This document shows, piece by piece, positions 55,944 to 64,000 of a DNA stretch of 64,000 bases. The notes beneath the pieces were generated by a model. It did not search any database, was not told where the DNA came from, and was given only the letters and a program-made list of their open reading frames with translations. A program made the position numbers and the translations under genes. The stretch is from assembly GCF_009363275.1 (NCBI RefSeq), contig NZ_CP045324.1, forward strand, positions 4,154,001 through 4,218,000, given 5' to 3'. The first letter of the stretch is position 1. Each line of letters opens with the position of its first letter. This stretch comes from Marinobacter sp. THAF197a. Its GTDB lineage: Bacteria > Pseudomonadota > Gammaproteobacteria > Pseudomonadales > Oleiphilaceae.

Positions 55944-56698
55944 TGCCCCAGGTAGACTTCGATGACTTTCGGGTCCGACTTCACGTGCTCGATGGACCCC
56001 TCCGACAACACCTTGCCCTGGTGCATCACCGTTACCCGGTCAGCAATGTCACCCACAAACTGCATATCGTGTTCGATCACCAGAACCGTGTGTTCATGGG
56101 TAATCACTTTCAGTAATTCGGCAGTTTTCTTGCGCTCCACCACCGACATGCCCGCTACGGGTTCATCCAACATGATCAGCTTCGGCTTCTGAATCAGCAG
56201 CATGCCGATCTCAAGCCACTGCTTCTGACCATGACTGAGCAGAGACGCCGGCTGCTCAAGCATGTCTTCAAGAAAAATGGTCCGGGCAACCGCTTCAATT
56301 TCCTCCACCACCGCAAGATCCCGCTTGAACGCCAGGGCGCCCATCACCGAGTGGCCCTGCGGATAAGACACTTCGAGATTCTCGAACACGGTGAGGTCCT
56401 CGAACACCGAGGGGGTCTGGAATTTACGCCCAACCCCAGAATGCACAATCTGGTGCTCTTTCATCTTTGTCAGCTCCCGCCCCTGGAAGCGAATGGAGCC
56501 TGACGTGGCCCGGGTTTTCCCGCAGATCAGGTCCAGCACCGTGGTTTTTCCGGCGCCATTGGGGCCGATGATCACCCGGATTTCGTTTGGGTCCAGGTAG
56601 AAGGACAGGTCGTCTACCGCTTTAAAGCCGTCGAACGATACGGTCAGTCCCTCTACCGCCAACAAAAAGTCCTTACTTTTGCTTTTGGCTGCTTTCAT
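55940..56698 (-). CDS. urtD: urea/short-chain amide ABC transporter ATPase UrtD
   Basis: A 252-aa ABC ATPase of the LivG/UrtD type: Walker A GPNGAGKTT, the stretch GVGRKFQTPSVFEDLTVFEN typical of UrtD, signature LLSHGQKQWLEIGM (an atypical LSHGQ, usual for UrtD), and Walker B LIMLDEPVAGMS. Second ATPase of the heterodimeric motor. Overlaps urtC by one base. Confidence 0.92.
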   Translation of the reverse strand: MKAAKSKSKDFLLAVEGLTVSFDGFKAVDDLSFYLDPNEIRVIIGPNGAGKTTVLDLICGKTRATSGSIRFQGRELTKMKEHQIVHSGVGRKFQTPSVFEDLTVFENLEVSYPQGHSVMGALAFKRDLAVVEEIEAVARTIFLEDMLEQPASLLSHGQKQWLEIGMLLIQKPKLIMLDEPVAGMSVVERKKTAELLKVITHEHTVLVIEHDMQFVGDIADRVTVMHQGKVLSEGSIEHVKSDPKVIEVYLGH

Positions 56699-57909
56699 CA
56701 GGATTTCTCCGGGCTGTACTGGTCAATCATCGAGTCGTAATTACTGGCCTTATCCTCCAGATCCTTGGTGTTGGCGGGCGCGGTTGCAGCGACGTTTCGG
56801 CCCTCAACAGAGCCTCGCTTTCGCCGAAACAACCGGTCTTCCAGGGGCATGACATAGGTCTGATACAGACCGGCGAGGCCGTTCGGGAAGGCCAGAACAA
56901 CACCGATGAACAGCGCACCCATGGCGAAGGGCCAGAGCTCCGGGAAGGATTCGGAAAAACCGCTCTTGGCGGCATTCACCAGCAGTGCGCCGTAGACCGC
57001 ACCAAGGATGGATAGACGGCCACCCAGTGCGCAGAAGATCACCATCTCGATGGATGCCACGATGCCGATGAACGAGGGCGACATGAAGCCGACGCTCAAG
57101 GTAAACAGCGCGCCGCCGATGCCGGCAAAAGCCGCCGCCAGGCAAAACACGAAGATTTTGAAGGCGGCCACGTCATAGCCCGAGAACCGCACCCGTGTTT
57201 CCTGGGTATTCATCGCCACCAGGATTCGCCCGAGTTTGCGCTTCTGGATCAGGCGGGCAGCGAACAGACAGACGAACAACAGCGCAACCGTTACGAAGTA
57301 GAGGGCCGTTTTCGCTTCATCGGTGCGGATGTCCCAACCCATCAGGGTTCTCAGGTCGGTGATGCCGTTGATGCCGCCGGTGTAACCCTGCTGACCAATG
57401 ATCAGGATGGTCAGGATGGCCGCGATGGCCTGGGTGATGATGGCAAAGTAGACGCCGCCCACGCGCCGGGTGAACATGGCAACGCCGATAATGAAGGCCA
57501 GCAGAACCGGCACCCCGATCACGGCAATCAGGGTGAAGGCAAAACTGTTGAACGGCTCCCAGAACCAGGGCAAAGCGGTGATCTGATTCCAGTCCATGAA
57601 GTCCGGGATGCCGGGCGTTGACTGTATGGCCGTGGCTTCCGGCGTTGAGGCCTCAAGCTTGAGGTACATCGCCATGCAGTAGCCGCCAAGCCCGAAAAAA
57701 ACGCCCTGTCCCAGGCTGAGAATGCCTGCTTTACCCCAACACATCACCAGGCCAATGGCCACAAAGGCGTAGGTCAGGTACTTGCCGACCATATTCAATC
57801 GGAAGGCATCGAGCATGACCGGCAAAACAACCACCAGTAACAGCGCCAACGCCAGGTAGTACAGCCCCTCTCGGGAGGTAAACCATTTAACAACGGGTGA
57901 GTCTTTCAT
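56698..57909 (-). CDS. urtC: urea/short-chain amide ABC transporter permease UrtC
   Basis: A 403-aa inner-membrane permease of the LivM/UrtC type with about ten helices. It includes LSLGQGVFFGLGGYCMAMYL and the EAA-like segment near LFTLSVGFMSPSFIGIVAS. The C-terminal extension (about 350-403) is hydrophilic. Pairs with UrtB to form the channel. Nine bases separate it from urtB. Confidence 0.92.
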   Translation of the reverse strand: MKDSPVVKWFTSREGLYYLALALLLVVVLPVMLDAFRLNMVGKYLTYAFVAIGLVMCWGKAGILSLGQGVFFGLGGYCMAMYLKLEASTPEATAIQSTPGIPDFMDWNQITALPWFWEPFNSFAFTLIAVIGVPVLLAFIIGVAMFTRRVGGVYFAIITQAIAAILTILIIGQQGYTGGINGITDLRTLMGWDIRTDEAKTALYFVTVALLFVCLFAARLIQKRKLGRILVAMNTQETRVRFSGYDVAAFKIFVFCLAAAFAGIGGALFTLSVGFMSPSFIGIVASIEMVIFCALGGRLSILGAVYGALLVNAAKSGFSESFPELWPFAMGALFIGVVLAFPNGLAGLYQTYVMPLEDRLFRRKRGSVEGRNVAATAPANTKDLEDKASNYDSMIDQYSPEKS

Positions 57910-57918
57910 GACGGTCTC

Positions 57919-58845
57919 CTAGCGACGAATCTTCAGGGCCATGAGTCCTTCCGGGCGCAGCATGAGAATGCCGACAACCACCAGAAGCGTGAGTACCTTG
58001 GCCATCGAACCACTCAGGAAGAACTCGAGGGTGGACTGGGCCTGGGATATGCCAAACGCAGACACAATGGTGCCAATCAGGCTCTGTGCACCGCCAAAGA
58101 CCACCACCAGGAAGGTGTCCACGATGTAGGCCTGGCCGGAAGACGGACCGGTGGAACCGATCATGGTGAAAGCCGCGCCGGCGATACCCGCAATCCCGCA
58201 GCCCAGGGCAAACGTGGCCCTGTCGACACCGGCACTGTTGATGCCCACGGCTTCGGCCATGGGCCGGTTCTGGACCACGGCCCTTACCTTTTTGCCCCAA
58301 CCGGACCGGTACATCAGGAAGTAAACGGCTATGGCGATGGACAGCGCGATGATCATCACAAACAGCCCGTTGATGGGCAGATCAACCATGTCGGTGACCT
58401 GGATTGATCCCATCATCCAGTCTGGCAGCGTGACCCCCACTTCCCGGGCGCCGAAAATCGTGCGGTAGGCTTGCTGGAGAATCAGGCTCAGGCCCCAGGT
58501 CGCCAACAGCGTATCCAGCGGCCGCCGGTACAGATGCCTGACCATGGCCCATTCGATAAAGGCCCCCAGCGCCGCGCACACCAGAAAGGCGAAGAGCATG
58601 GCGACGAAAAAATAGCCCCCGAACAGACCCGGCAGATAACTCTGAAACGCACTGGAGGTCAGGTAGGTGGTATAGGCACCGAGGATCATGAATTCCCCGT
58701 GGGCCATATTGATCACCCCCATCTGACCAAAAATGATCGCCAGGCCGAGTGCCATCAGCACGAACACTGAGAACAGGGACAGCCCGGCGAACCCCTGCAT
58801 GGCAAATATCGACATCAATTCACTGGTGGTGTAGCCATCAAACAT
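57919..58845 (-). CDS. urtB: urea/short-chain amide ABC transporter permease UrtB
   Basis: A 308-aa permease of the LivH/UrtB type with about eight helices (GVINMAHGEFMILGAYTTYL, RRPLDTLLATWGLSLILQQ). It lacks the long periplasmic N-terminal domain of some UrtB proteins, as in amide-type systems. Separated from urtA by an 80-base gap with a hairpin. Confidence 0.92.
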   Translation of the reverse strand: MFDGYTTSELMSIFAMQGFAGLSLFSVFVLMALGLAIIFGQMGVINMAHGEFMILGAYTTYLTSSAFQSYLPGLFGGYFFVAMLFAFLVCAALGAFIEWAMVRHLYRRPLDTLLATWGLSLILQQAYRTIFGAREVGVTLPDWMMGSIQVTDMVDLPINGLFVMIIALSIAIAVYFLMYRSGWGKKVRAVVQNRPMAEAVGINSAGVDRATFALGCGIAGIAGAAFTMIGSTGPSSGQAYIVDTFLVVVFGGAQSLIGTIVSAFGISQAQSTLEFFLSGSMAKVLTLLVVVGILMLRPEGLMALKIRR

Positions 58846-58893
58846 GACCCTTACTCCCTAGAGATAACGCACCCAACCGTTTGGAAAACCGGC

Positions 58894-58917
58894 GGCCGGC
58901 GCCCCTTGGCACCGGCC
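58894..58917 (-). terminator. hairpin between urtA and urtB
   Basis: GGCCGGCGCC (58894-58903) and GGCACCGGCC (58908-58917) form a 10-bp stem (one G-T pair) on the minus strand, followed by GCCGGTTTTCC. Probably an attenuator or 3' stabiliser giving more binding protein than permease. Confidence 0.65.
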
Positions 58918-58925
58918 AGCCGTGC

Positions 58926-60194
58926 TTACTGGTAACCTTCCGGGAAAGGATCTGGCTCCATCAGGTCTTCTGTTTCGTAGACCACTTTGTACTGGCCATT
59001 GCGCTGGGCGTTGCCGATACGGGTCTTGGACCAGAGGTGATGGTTTTCGTGGATGCGGACATAACCTTCCGGGGCTTTGGTGAACTCAATGCCCGGAGAA
59101 GCTTCACGCACTTTGTCGACATCGAAAGAGCCGGCCTTCTCGACCGCCATCTTCCACAGCCAGGGGCCAAGGTAGGCAGCCTGGGTAACATCACCGATGA
59201 CCATGTCATCACCCCAGGCTTCTTTGAACGCGGCCACAAATTCCTGATTGTTCGCGTTGTCCAGGCTCTGGAAGTACTTCATGGAGGCATAGATGCCCTC
59301 CACGTTTTCACCACCGATGCCTCGGATTTCGTCTTCGGTCACAGAGATGGTCAGCAACAGCGGGCTTTCCTTGGTGAAATCAATACCAGCGGCTTTCATC
59401 TGCTTGTAGAAGGCTACGTTGGAGCCGCCCACGACCGATGCGAAAATAACGTCCGGCTTACGGAGCTTGATCTTATTGATCACCGAGTTGAACTGGGTAT
59501 GACCCAGCGGGTAATACTCCTCGCCGACTACCTTTAATCCCAGCTTGTCGATGTGTTTGCGAGCGATTTTGTTGGAGGTGCGGGGCCAGATGTAGTCCGA
59601 ACCCAGCAGGTAGAAGGTTTTGGCGCCCTTCTCTTCAACCGCCCAATCGATACTGGCCAGGATTTGCTGAGTGGCTTCCTGCCCGGTGTAGATCACGTTC
59701 GGTGATTGCTCCAGGCCCTCGTAGAACGTGGGGTAGTACAGCATGCCATTGAACTGTTCGATTACCGGCAGGATGGCTTTCCGGGAAGCGGAGGTCCAGG
59801 CACCAAAAATGGCCGCGACATTGTCCTGGCGCAGCAGCTTGCGGGATTTCTCCGCGAAGGTGGGCCAGTCACTGGCGCCGTCTTCCTGCACGAACTCGAT
59901 CTGCCGGCCCAGCACACCGCCGGAGGCGTTGATCTGTTCAATGGCCAGTTTCTCGGCCTGTACTGAACCGATTTCACTGATCGCCATGGTGCCGGTGATG
60001 GAGTGCAGTATGCCAACCTTGACGGTGTCGTCTGTCACCGCAAGCCCGGTGGTATTCACCTCGGAGGTGGGGGGTGTGGCCGCCTGTGCCGATGTAGCCA
60101 GCATCATGGATGCTGCCAGCGTCATGAGCTTCTTGCGAAGCCCGGTTCCCTTGCCGAATGACCGCCCGTTGGCGGTTGAATCTGTCGTGCCCAT
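58926..60194 (-). CDS. urtA: urea/short-chain amide ABC transporter binding protein
   Basis: A 422-aa periplasmic binding protein of the Leu/urea-type (Peripla_BP_5) class with a Tat-like or Sec signal region (RKKLMTLAASMMLATSAQA, about residues 21-39). The domain has the UrtA/AmiC-like hallmarks VKVGILHSITGTMAISE, ASDWPTFAEKSRKLL and NVIYTGQEATQQI. ATG at 60194 has GAGGAATA upstream. First gene of the operon; a regulatory motif lies about 120 bases upstream. Confidence 0.93.
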   Translation of the reverse strand: MGTTDSTANGRSFGKGTGLRKKLMTLAASMMLATSAQAATPPTSEVNTTGLAVTDDTVKVGILHSITGTMAISEIGSVQAEKLAIEQINASGGVLGRQIEFVQEDGASDWPTFAEKSRKLLRQDNVAAIFGAWTSASRKAILPVIEQFNGMLYYPTFYEGLEQSPNVIYTGQEATQQILASIDWAVEEKGAKTFYLLGSDYIWPRTSNKIARKHIDKLGLKVVGEEYYPLGHTQFNSVINKIKLRKPDVIFASVVGGSNVAFYKQMKAAGIDFTKESPLLLTISVTEDEIRGIGGENVEGIYASMKYFQSLDNANNQEFVAAFKEAWGDDMVIGDVTQAAYLGPWLWKMAVEKAGSFDVDKVREASPGIEFTKAPEGYVRIHENHHLWSKTRIGNAQRNGQYKVVYETEDLMEPDPFPEGYQ

Positions 60195-60504
60195 GGTTAT
60201 TCCTCGCAGTGTTGGTATGCCGGTACCGCACTTCAACAAACGAAGCACAGCGCCCACGACACACATTCTGCTCAGGCACTGACACAGAGCCCATTCGGCA
60301 ATCACCCCAGCGGCCTACGTCATTTGACGCATTCCTGTCACGGGCTCAGCAGGCTAAAACGCGAACACGAAAGCAATAATGTCAGGCGCGATTCCTTATC
60401 CGCACCATCACATGGCATGGATCTTGTTCCAGCTGTCAAAGACGGTGCTGCCAACCCGGTAGTTGCACCAAAAAGTCGCGCTCTGTACCAGAAGGCAAGG
60501 CACT
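60195..60504. other. divergent promoter region urtA / sensor kinase
   Basis: A 310-base gap between divergent genes without a credible ORF. It contains the motif at 60313-60333; no sigma-54 type GG-N10-GC element stands out. Promoters for both directions are expected here but are not resolved. Confidence 0.6.
60313..60333 (-). promoter_or_regulatory. candidate operator upstream of urtA
   Basis: CCTACGTCATTTGACGCATT, with an internal CGTCA/TGACG inverted repeat. Matches the copy at 52962-52982 in 18 of 20 bases. It lies about 120 bases upstream of the urtA ATG and on the kinase side of the gap. Confidence 0.5.
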
Positions 60505-63500
60505 ATGGCCGCAAGACAGAATATTTTTCGGGTCCGGCGTCGTTACAACCAGTGGGTTGCCAACCAGACCCTGGAGGACTACGCGCTTCGCTTCACCGCC
60601 AAGAGCGCCCGCCGTTGGTCGGCTGCCAGGGTCAGTCATACCGCCCTGGGTGCCATATCCTTTCTGGCCATGGAAGCGATCGGCGGTGCCATTACACTGC
60701 ACTACGGCTTCGACAATGCCGTTGCGGCCATCCTGGCGGTCAGCCTGGTGATCTTTCTGACCGCCATACCCATCAGCTACTACGCAGCCCGATATGGCGT
60801 CGACATAGACCTGCTCACCCGTGGCGCCGGCTTCGGCTACATTGGCTCCACCATTACCTCGTTGATCTACGCCAGCTTCACCTTCATCTTTTTTGCCATC
60901 GAAGCGGCCATTATGGCCATGGCCCTGGAAATGCTATTCGGCATTCCTCTGGTGCTGGGCTACCTGATCTGTTCGGTGGTGATCATTCCTTTGGTTACCC
61001 ATGGCATAACTACCATCAGCCGGTTCCAGGTCTGGACTCAGCCAGCCTTTATCGTGCTGCAACTGTTGCCCTTTGTTTTCATCATTTATGCCGATGCGTC
61101 ATCGGTCAGTGACTGGACCCAGTTTGGCGGTGTCGGTGTATCGGAAGGTCAGGGTTTCAATGTGCTCATGTTTGGCGCTGCCGCCGCCGTGGTTTTCTCG
61201 CTGATTGCCCAGATTGGCGAGCAGGTTGATTACCTGCGTTTTATTCCCGAACCCCAGACGCCAAAGGATAAACGCCGCTGGTGGATAGCGGTGATGGCCG
61301 GTGGCCCTGGCTGGATTGTGATCGGGATGATAAAAATCCTGGCAGGCTCTTTTTTGGCCGTATTGGCACTGAATCAGGGCATTCCCGCCAGCGAAGCCGC
61401 CGATCCTACCCACATGTACCTGGTCGCGTTCAGTTACGTGACCCATTCCCCGGAAATCTCCCTGGCGTTCGCGGGTATTTTCGTCATTCTGTGTCAGATC
61501 AAGATCAACGTAACCAACGCCTACGCCGGCTCCATTGCCTGGTCGAATTTCTTCTCCCGGCTCACCCACAGCCACCCCGGCCGCGTGGTCTGGCTGGTGT
61601 TCAATGTGGCTATCGCGCTGCTGGTGATGGAACTGGGGGTGTACCGGGCACTGGAAGAGACGCTGGGGTTCTACGGCATCGTCGCCATTGCCTGGGTAGG
61701 TGCTCTGGTGGCCGATCTGGTGATCAACAAACCGCTTGGGCTAAGCCCCGCCCACATCGAGTTCAAACGGGCACACCTTTACGATATCAATCCGGTGGGT
61801 GTCGGGGCGATGATCACCGCCTCCCTGGTAGGTGTTGTCTGCCACTCCGGCGCGATTGGCCTCTATGCCCAGGCACTCTCGCATTTCATCGCCCTGGCGG
61901 TCGCCCTGGTCATGGCCCCGGTTATTGCCTGGCGAACCGGCGGCCGTTTCTATACCGCGCGCCCATTCACACCGATCGCTACCGATCACCAGCTGGTGCA
62001 GTGCAGCATCTGCGAGCACGGCTTTGAGCCGGAAGACGTAACCCACTGCCCGGCTTACGCGGGCACCATCTGTTCCCTGTGTTGCTCACTCGACGCACGA
62101 TGCGACGATGTCTGCAAACCCGGCGGGGGCTATAAGGAACAGCTTCAGCTGTTCCTGGGCAAATTCGTTCCCGATTACCTGCTGGTCCGCCTGCGATCAC
62201 GCCTCGGTCATTTTCTGAGTTTGTTGCTATTGATCAACGGCTTGTCGGGCCTGCTGCTATCTCTGATCTATTTCAAGACCCCAGTCGCGACGAGCGCGGA
62301 AGGCATCCTGCTGTCGGTAACGCTCTGGAAGGTCTTTTTCATTCTGGTCATCGTGACCGGTGTGATTTGTTGGCTGTTCGTTCTGGCCCACGAAAGCCGG
62401 GTGGTCGCAGAAGAGGAATCCCGGCGCCAAACCCGATTGCTGACCGAAGAAATTGTCGCGCACGAGAGAACCGATCAGGCACTGCAGCAGGCCAAGGAAC
62501 AGGCCGATGCGGCCAACCTGGCGAAAAGCCGTTACCTCACGGGCATCAGCCATGAGTTGCGCTCTCCGCTCAATGCCATTCTGGGTTATGCCCAACTGAT
62601 GGCGAACGACGACGACATCCCCGCCCACCGCAAGGAGGCACTGGGTGTGATTCATCGTAACGGCGAACACCTTGCCGATCTGATCGAGGGTCTGCTGGAT
62701 ATCTCCAAAATCGAGGCGGGCCGCCTGGACTTGCACCGGGACCAGGTGCGGATTGAAGTTCTGATGGAGCAGTTGGTCACGATGTTCCGTTTGCAGGCCG
62801 AGGAAAAAGGACTGGCCTTTGAATACCATTGCCCGTTGCCACTTCCCGAGCGGGTAACCGCCGATGAGAAACGTCTCCGACAGATCCTGATCAATCTGCT
62901 GTCGAATGCCATCAAATACACGGATCACGGCCGGGTGTGCCTGACACTCCGCTATCGGAGCCAGGTGGCAGAATTCACCGTGCAGGATACCGGTGAAGGC
63001 ATTGCCGAAGCCGACATCGAACGGATCTTCCGTCCGTTCGAACGGGTTCGTTCCGCGGGGCAGAGCCGGATAGGAACAGGGCTGGGGCTGACCATTACCC
63101 GATTGCTGACCGAAATCATGGGGGGAGACATATCGGTTACCAGCACCCCCGGAAAAGGCAGCACCTTCAAGGTCAGCCTGATGCTATCCAGCCTGCATGA
63201 GGTTACCCCCCGCTCCATAACCGCACCTGCCCGGCGGATCTACGGCTACCACGGCACCCGTCGTAAAGTGCTCATCGTGGATGATGATCTGTCGCACCGC
63301 CAGGTCATTCGAGCCATGCTGTCGCCCCTTGGATTTGAAGTTGGCGACATGGGGAATTCCCTGTTGGTCTCACAACAGGTCAGCAGCGACCGGCCGGATC
63401 TGATCCTGCTTGATGTATCCATGCCTGGGCTTAACGGTTGGGAGATCCTTCAACAACTCAGAGATGCCCAACACCACATGCCAGTCATCATGATCTCCGC

Positions 63501-63888
63501 CGACGCCAACGAAGGCCAGCACTCACCGGGTTCGCCCCACCTGCATGATGGCTACATCATCAAGCCGGTTCGCCTGAATCTGCTGCTGGATACCATCGGC
63601 AAAGTGCTAAACATAGCATGGCGCTTCAAACCCAGCCCGGACCCGCTCGCTGCACTTGAGCCTCCGGCGCAAGCTGAACTGACGTTACCAGGATTCGAGG
63701 AATGCCAGGCTCTGATGTCGCTGGCCCGAATCGGTCACCGCAAGGGGCTGCTTGAGGCTTTGAACGAGCTTAAACACAGCGGCAAAGCTGACAGCCACTT
63801 CACAACCGAAATGACAAAACTCACCAACGAATTTCAGTTTGAGAAAATTCTTGCGTTACTTGAGGTACCCGAACATGAGTCTGCCTGA
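60505..63888 (+). CDS. NCS1-permease/hybrid histidine kinase fusion
   Basis: An 1127-aa protein. Residues about 1-495 form a 12-helix NCS1-type (cytosine/purine permease-like) transporter domain. A Cys-rich segment follows (about 500-550: CSICEHGFEPEDVTHCPAYA, CSLCC, CDDVC). Next come two transmembrane helices (about 575-640), a HisKA domain with ISHELRSPLNAILGY, an HATPase domain (NLLSNAIKY, DTGEGI, GTGLGLTI), and a receiver domain with VLIVDDDLSHRQ and the phospho-Asp of LILLDVSMPG. A transporter domain as sensory input resembles CbrA-type kinases. Divergent from urtA, so it may sense amides, urea or a nitrogenous base. Confidence 0.88.
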   Translation: MAARQNIFRVRRRYNQWVANQTLEDYALRFTAKSARRWSAARVSHTALGAISFLAMEAIGGAITLHYGFDNAVAAILAVSLVIFLTAIPISYYAARYGVDIDLLTRGAGFGYIGSTITSLIYASFTFIFFAIEAAIMAMALEMLFGIPLVLGYLICSVVIIPLVTHGITTISRFQVWTQPAFIVLQLLPFVFIIYADASSVSDWTQFGGVGVSEGQGFNVLMFGAAAAVVFSLIAQIGEQVDYLRFIPEPQTPKDKRRWWIAVMAGGPGWIVIGMIKILAGSFLAVLALNQGIPASEAADPTHMYLVAFSYVTHSPEISLAFAGIFVILCQIKINVTNAYAGSIAWSNFFSRLTHSHPGRVVWLVFNVAIALLVMELGVYRALEETLGFYGIVAIAWVGALVADLVINKPLGLSPAHIEFKRAHLYDINPVGVGAMITASLVGVVCHSGAIGLYAQALSHFIALAVALVMAPVIAWRTGGRFYTARPFTPIATDHQLVQCSICEHGFEPEDVTHCPAYAGTICSLCCSLDARCDDVCKPGGGYKEQLQLFLGKFVPDYLLVRLRSRLGHFLSLLLLINGLSGLLLSLIYFKTPVATSAEGILLSVTLWKVFFILVIVTGVICWLFVLAHESRVVAEEESRRQTRLLTEEIVAHERTDQALQQAKEQADAANLAKSRYLTGISHELRSPLNAILGYAQLMANDDDIPAHRKEALGVIHRNGEHLADLIEGLLDISKIEAGRLDLHRDQVRIEVLMEQLVTMFRLQAEEKGLAFEYHCPLPLPERVTADEKRLRQILINLLSNAIKYTDHGRVCLTLRYRSQVAEFTVQDTGEGIAEADIERIFRPFERVRSAGQSRIGTGLGLTITRLLTEIMGGDISVTSTPGKGSTFKVSLMLSSLHEVTPRSITAPARRIYGYHGTRRKVLIVDDDLSHRQVIRAMLSPLGFEVGDMGNSLLVSQQVSSDRPDLILLDVSMPGLNGWEILQQLRDAQHHMPVIMISADANEGQHSPGSPHLHDGYIIKPVRLNLLLDTIGKVLNIAWRFKPSPDPLAALEPPAQAELTLPGFEECQALMSLARIGHRKGLLEALNELKHSGKADSHFTTEMTKLTNEFQFEKILALLEVPEHESA

Positions 63889-64000
63889 ACAGAAAAAAAC
63901 CGTGGTCATGGTCGTGGATGATGCTGTCGATTCGATCCGGATGATCAGTGACGCCCTGGAGGAAGCAGGCATGACGGTTCTTGTAGCGTTGGAAGGTGGG
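63875..64000 (+). CDS. response regulator receiver protein (5' part)
   Basis: The first 42 codons (MSLPEQKKTVVMVVDDAVDS...) show the receiver acidic pair in VVDDA. The start overlaps the kinase gene by 14 bases, so the two are translationally coupled. The output domain lies beyond the window, so it is not known whether it binds DNA. Confidence 0.8.
   Translation, partial: MSLPEQKKTVVMVVDDAVDSIRMISDALEEAGMTVLVALEGG

Overview
The window looks like the chromosome of a marine gammaproteobacterium, most likely Marinobacter or a close relative. The basis is high GC, Pseudomonas-like housekeeping proteins, and an amiE/fmdA/urt amide-use cluster; this is an inference from protein flavour, not a database match. 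Backbone genes occupy 1-12.8 kb and 42.5-64 kb. Between them (about 12,821-42,216) lies a 29 kb integron cassette array.

Left backbone (1-12.8 kb): the 5' part of a BetI-type repressor, an ECF sigma factor and anti-sigma pair beside a secreted subtilisin-like protease, an outer-membrane beta-barrel protein, an Ala-rich exported protein, a CorA-type Mg2+ channel, two c-di-GMP proteins (a 7TM-DISM GGDEF/EAL phosphodiesterase with a degenerate GGDEF, and an intact diguanylate cyclase), a DUF4394 lipoprotein and a solute-binding protein.

Cassette array: I count 44 essentially full-length attC sites, plus one degenerate and one residual site at the left end, giving about 46 cassettes. All sites have the same orientation: on the minus strand each gene is followed by R''...GCGTTA. 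No integron integrase gene is intact. At the expected integrase-proximal (right) end there is an attI-like GTTATAT junction at 42,210-42,216. Beyond it, at 42,405-42,506, is a short plus-strand stretch resembling the N-terminus of IntI, cut off by a backbone gene. The array is therefore best read as a CALIN produced by integrase loss. Its contents include four toxin-antitoxin modules or copies with their own promoters, a PrrC/RloC-like AAA ATPase, HNH and PD-(D/E)XK nucleases, a PIN protein, HEPN-like and Abi_C-like proteins, DinB, GNAT, GFA, NTF2-like, ankyrin and Rap1a/Tai-like immunity proteins, many small membrane proteins, and two families of repeated cassettes with no clear gene (four and three copies). 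An IS21-family element with a GAAG target duplication has split the HNH cassette. One Rap1a/Tai cassette is present twice as identical 482-bp copies about 11 kb apart.

Right backbone (42.5-64 kb): a putative zinc metalloprotease-like gene, ldhA, a LysE exporter with an overlapping AraC regulator, and nrdAB (class Ia ribonucleotide reductase) on the minus strand behind a cobalamin riboswitch with a plausible promoter and NrdR box. A DUF3047 protein follows. Next comes a minus-strand nitrogen-scavenging cluster: urtABCDE (urea/short-chain amide ABC transporter), amiE, a ClpB-like AAA ATPase, fmdA and fmdB. Divergent from urtA is an 1127-aa protein that fuses an NCS1-type permease to a hybrid histidine kinase, followed by an overlapping receiver protein that runs off the window. 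A nearly identical 20-bp motif lies upstream of both urtA and fmdA and is a candidate operator for this two-component system. Three long perfect or near-perfect inverted repeats sit in the intergenic gaps of this half.
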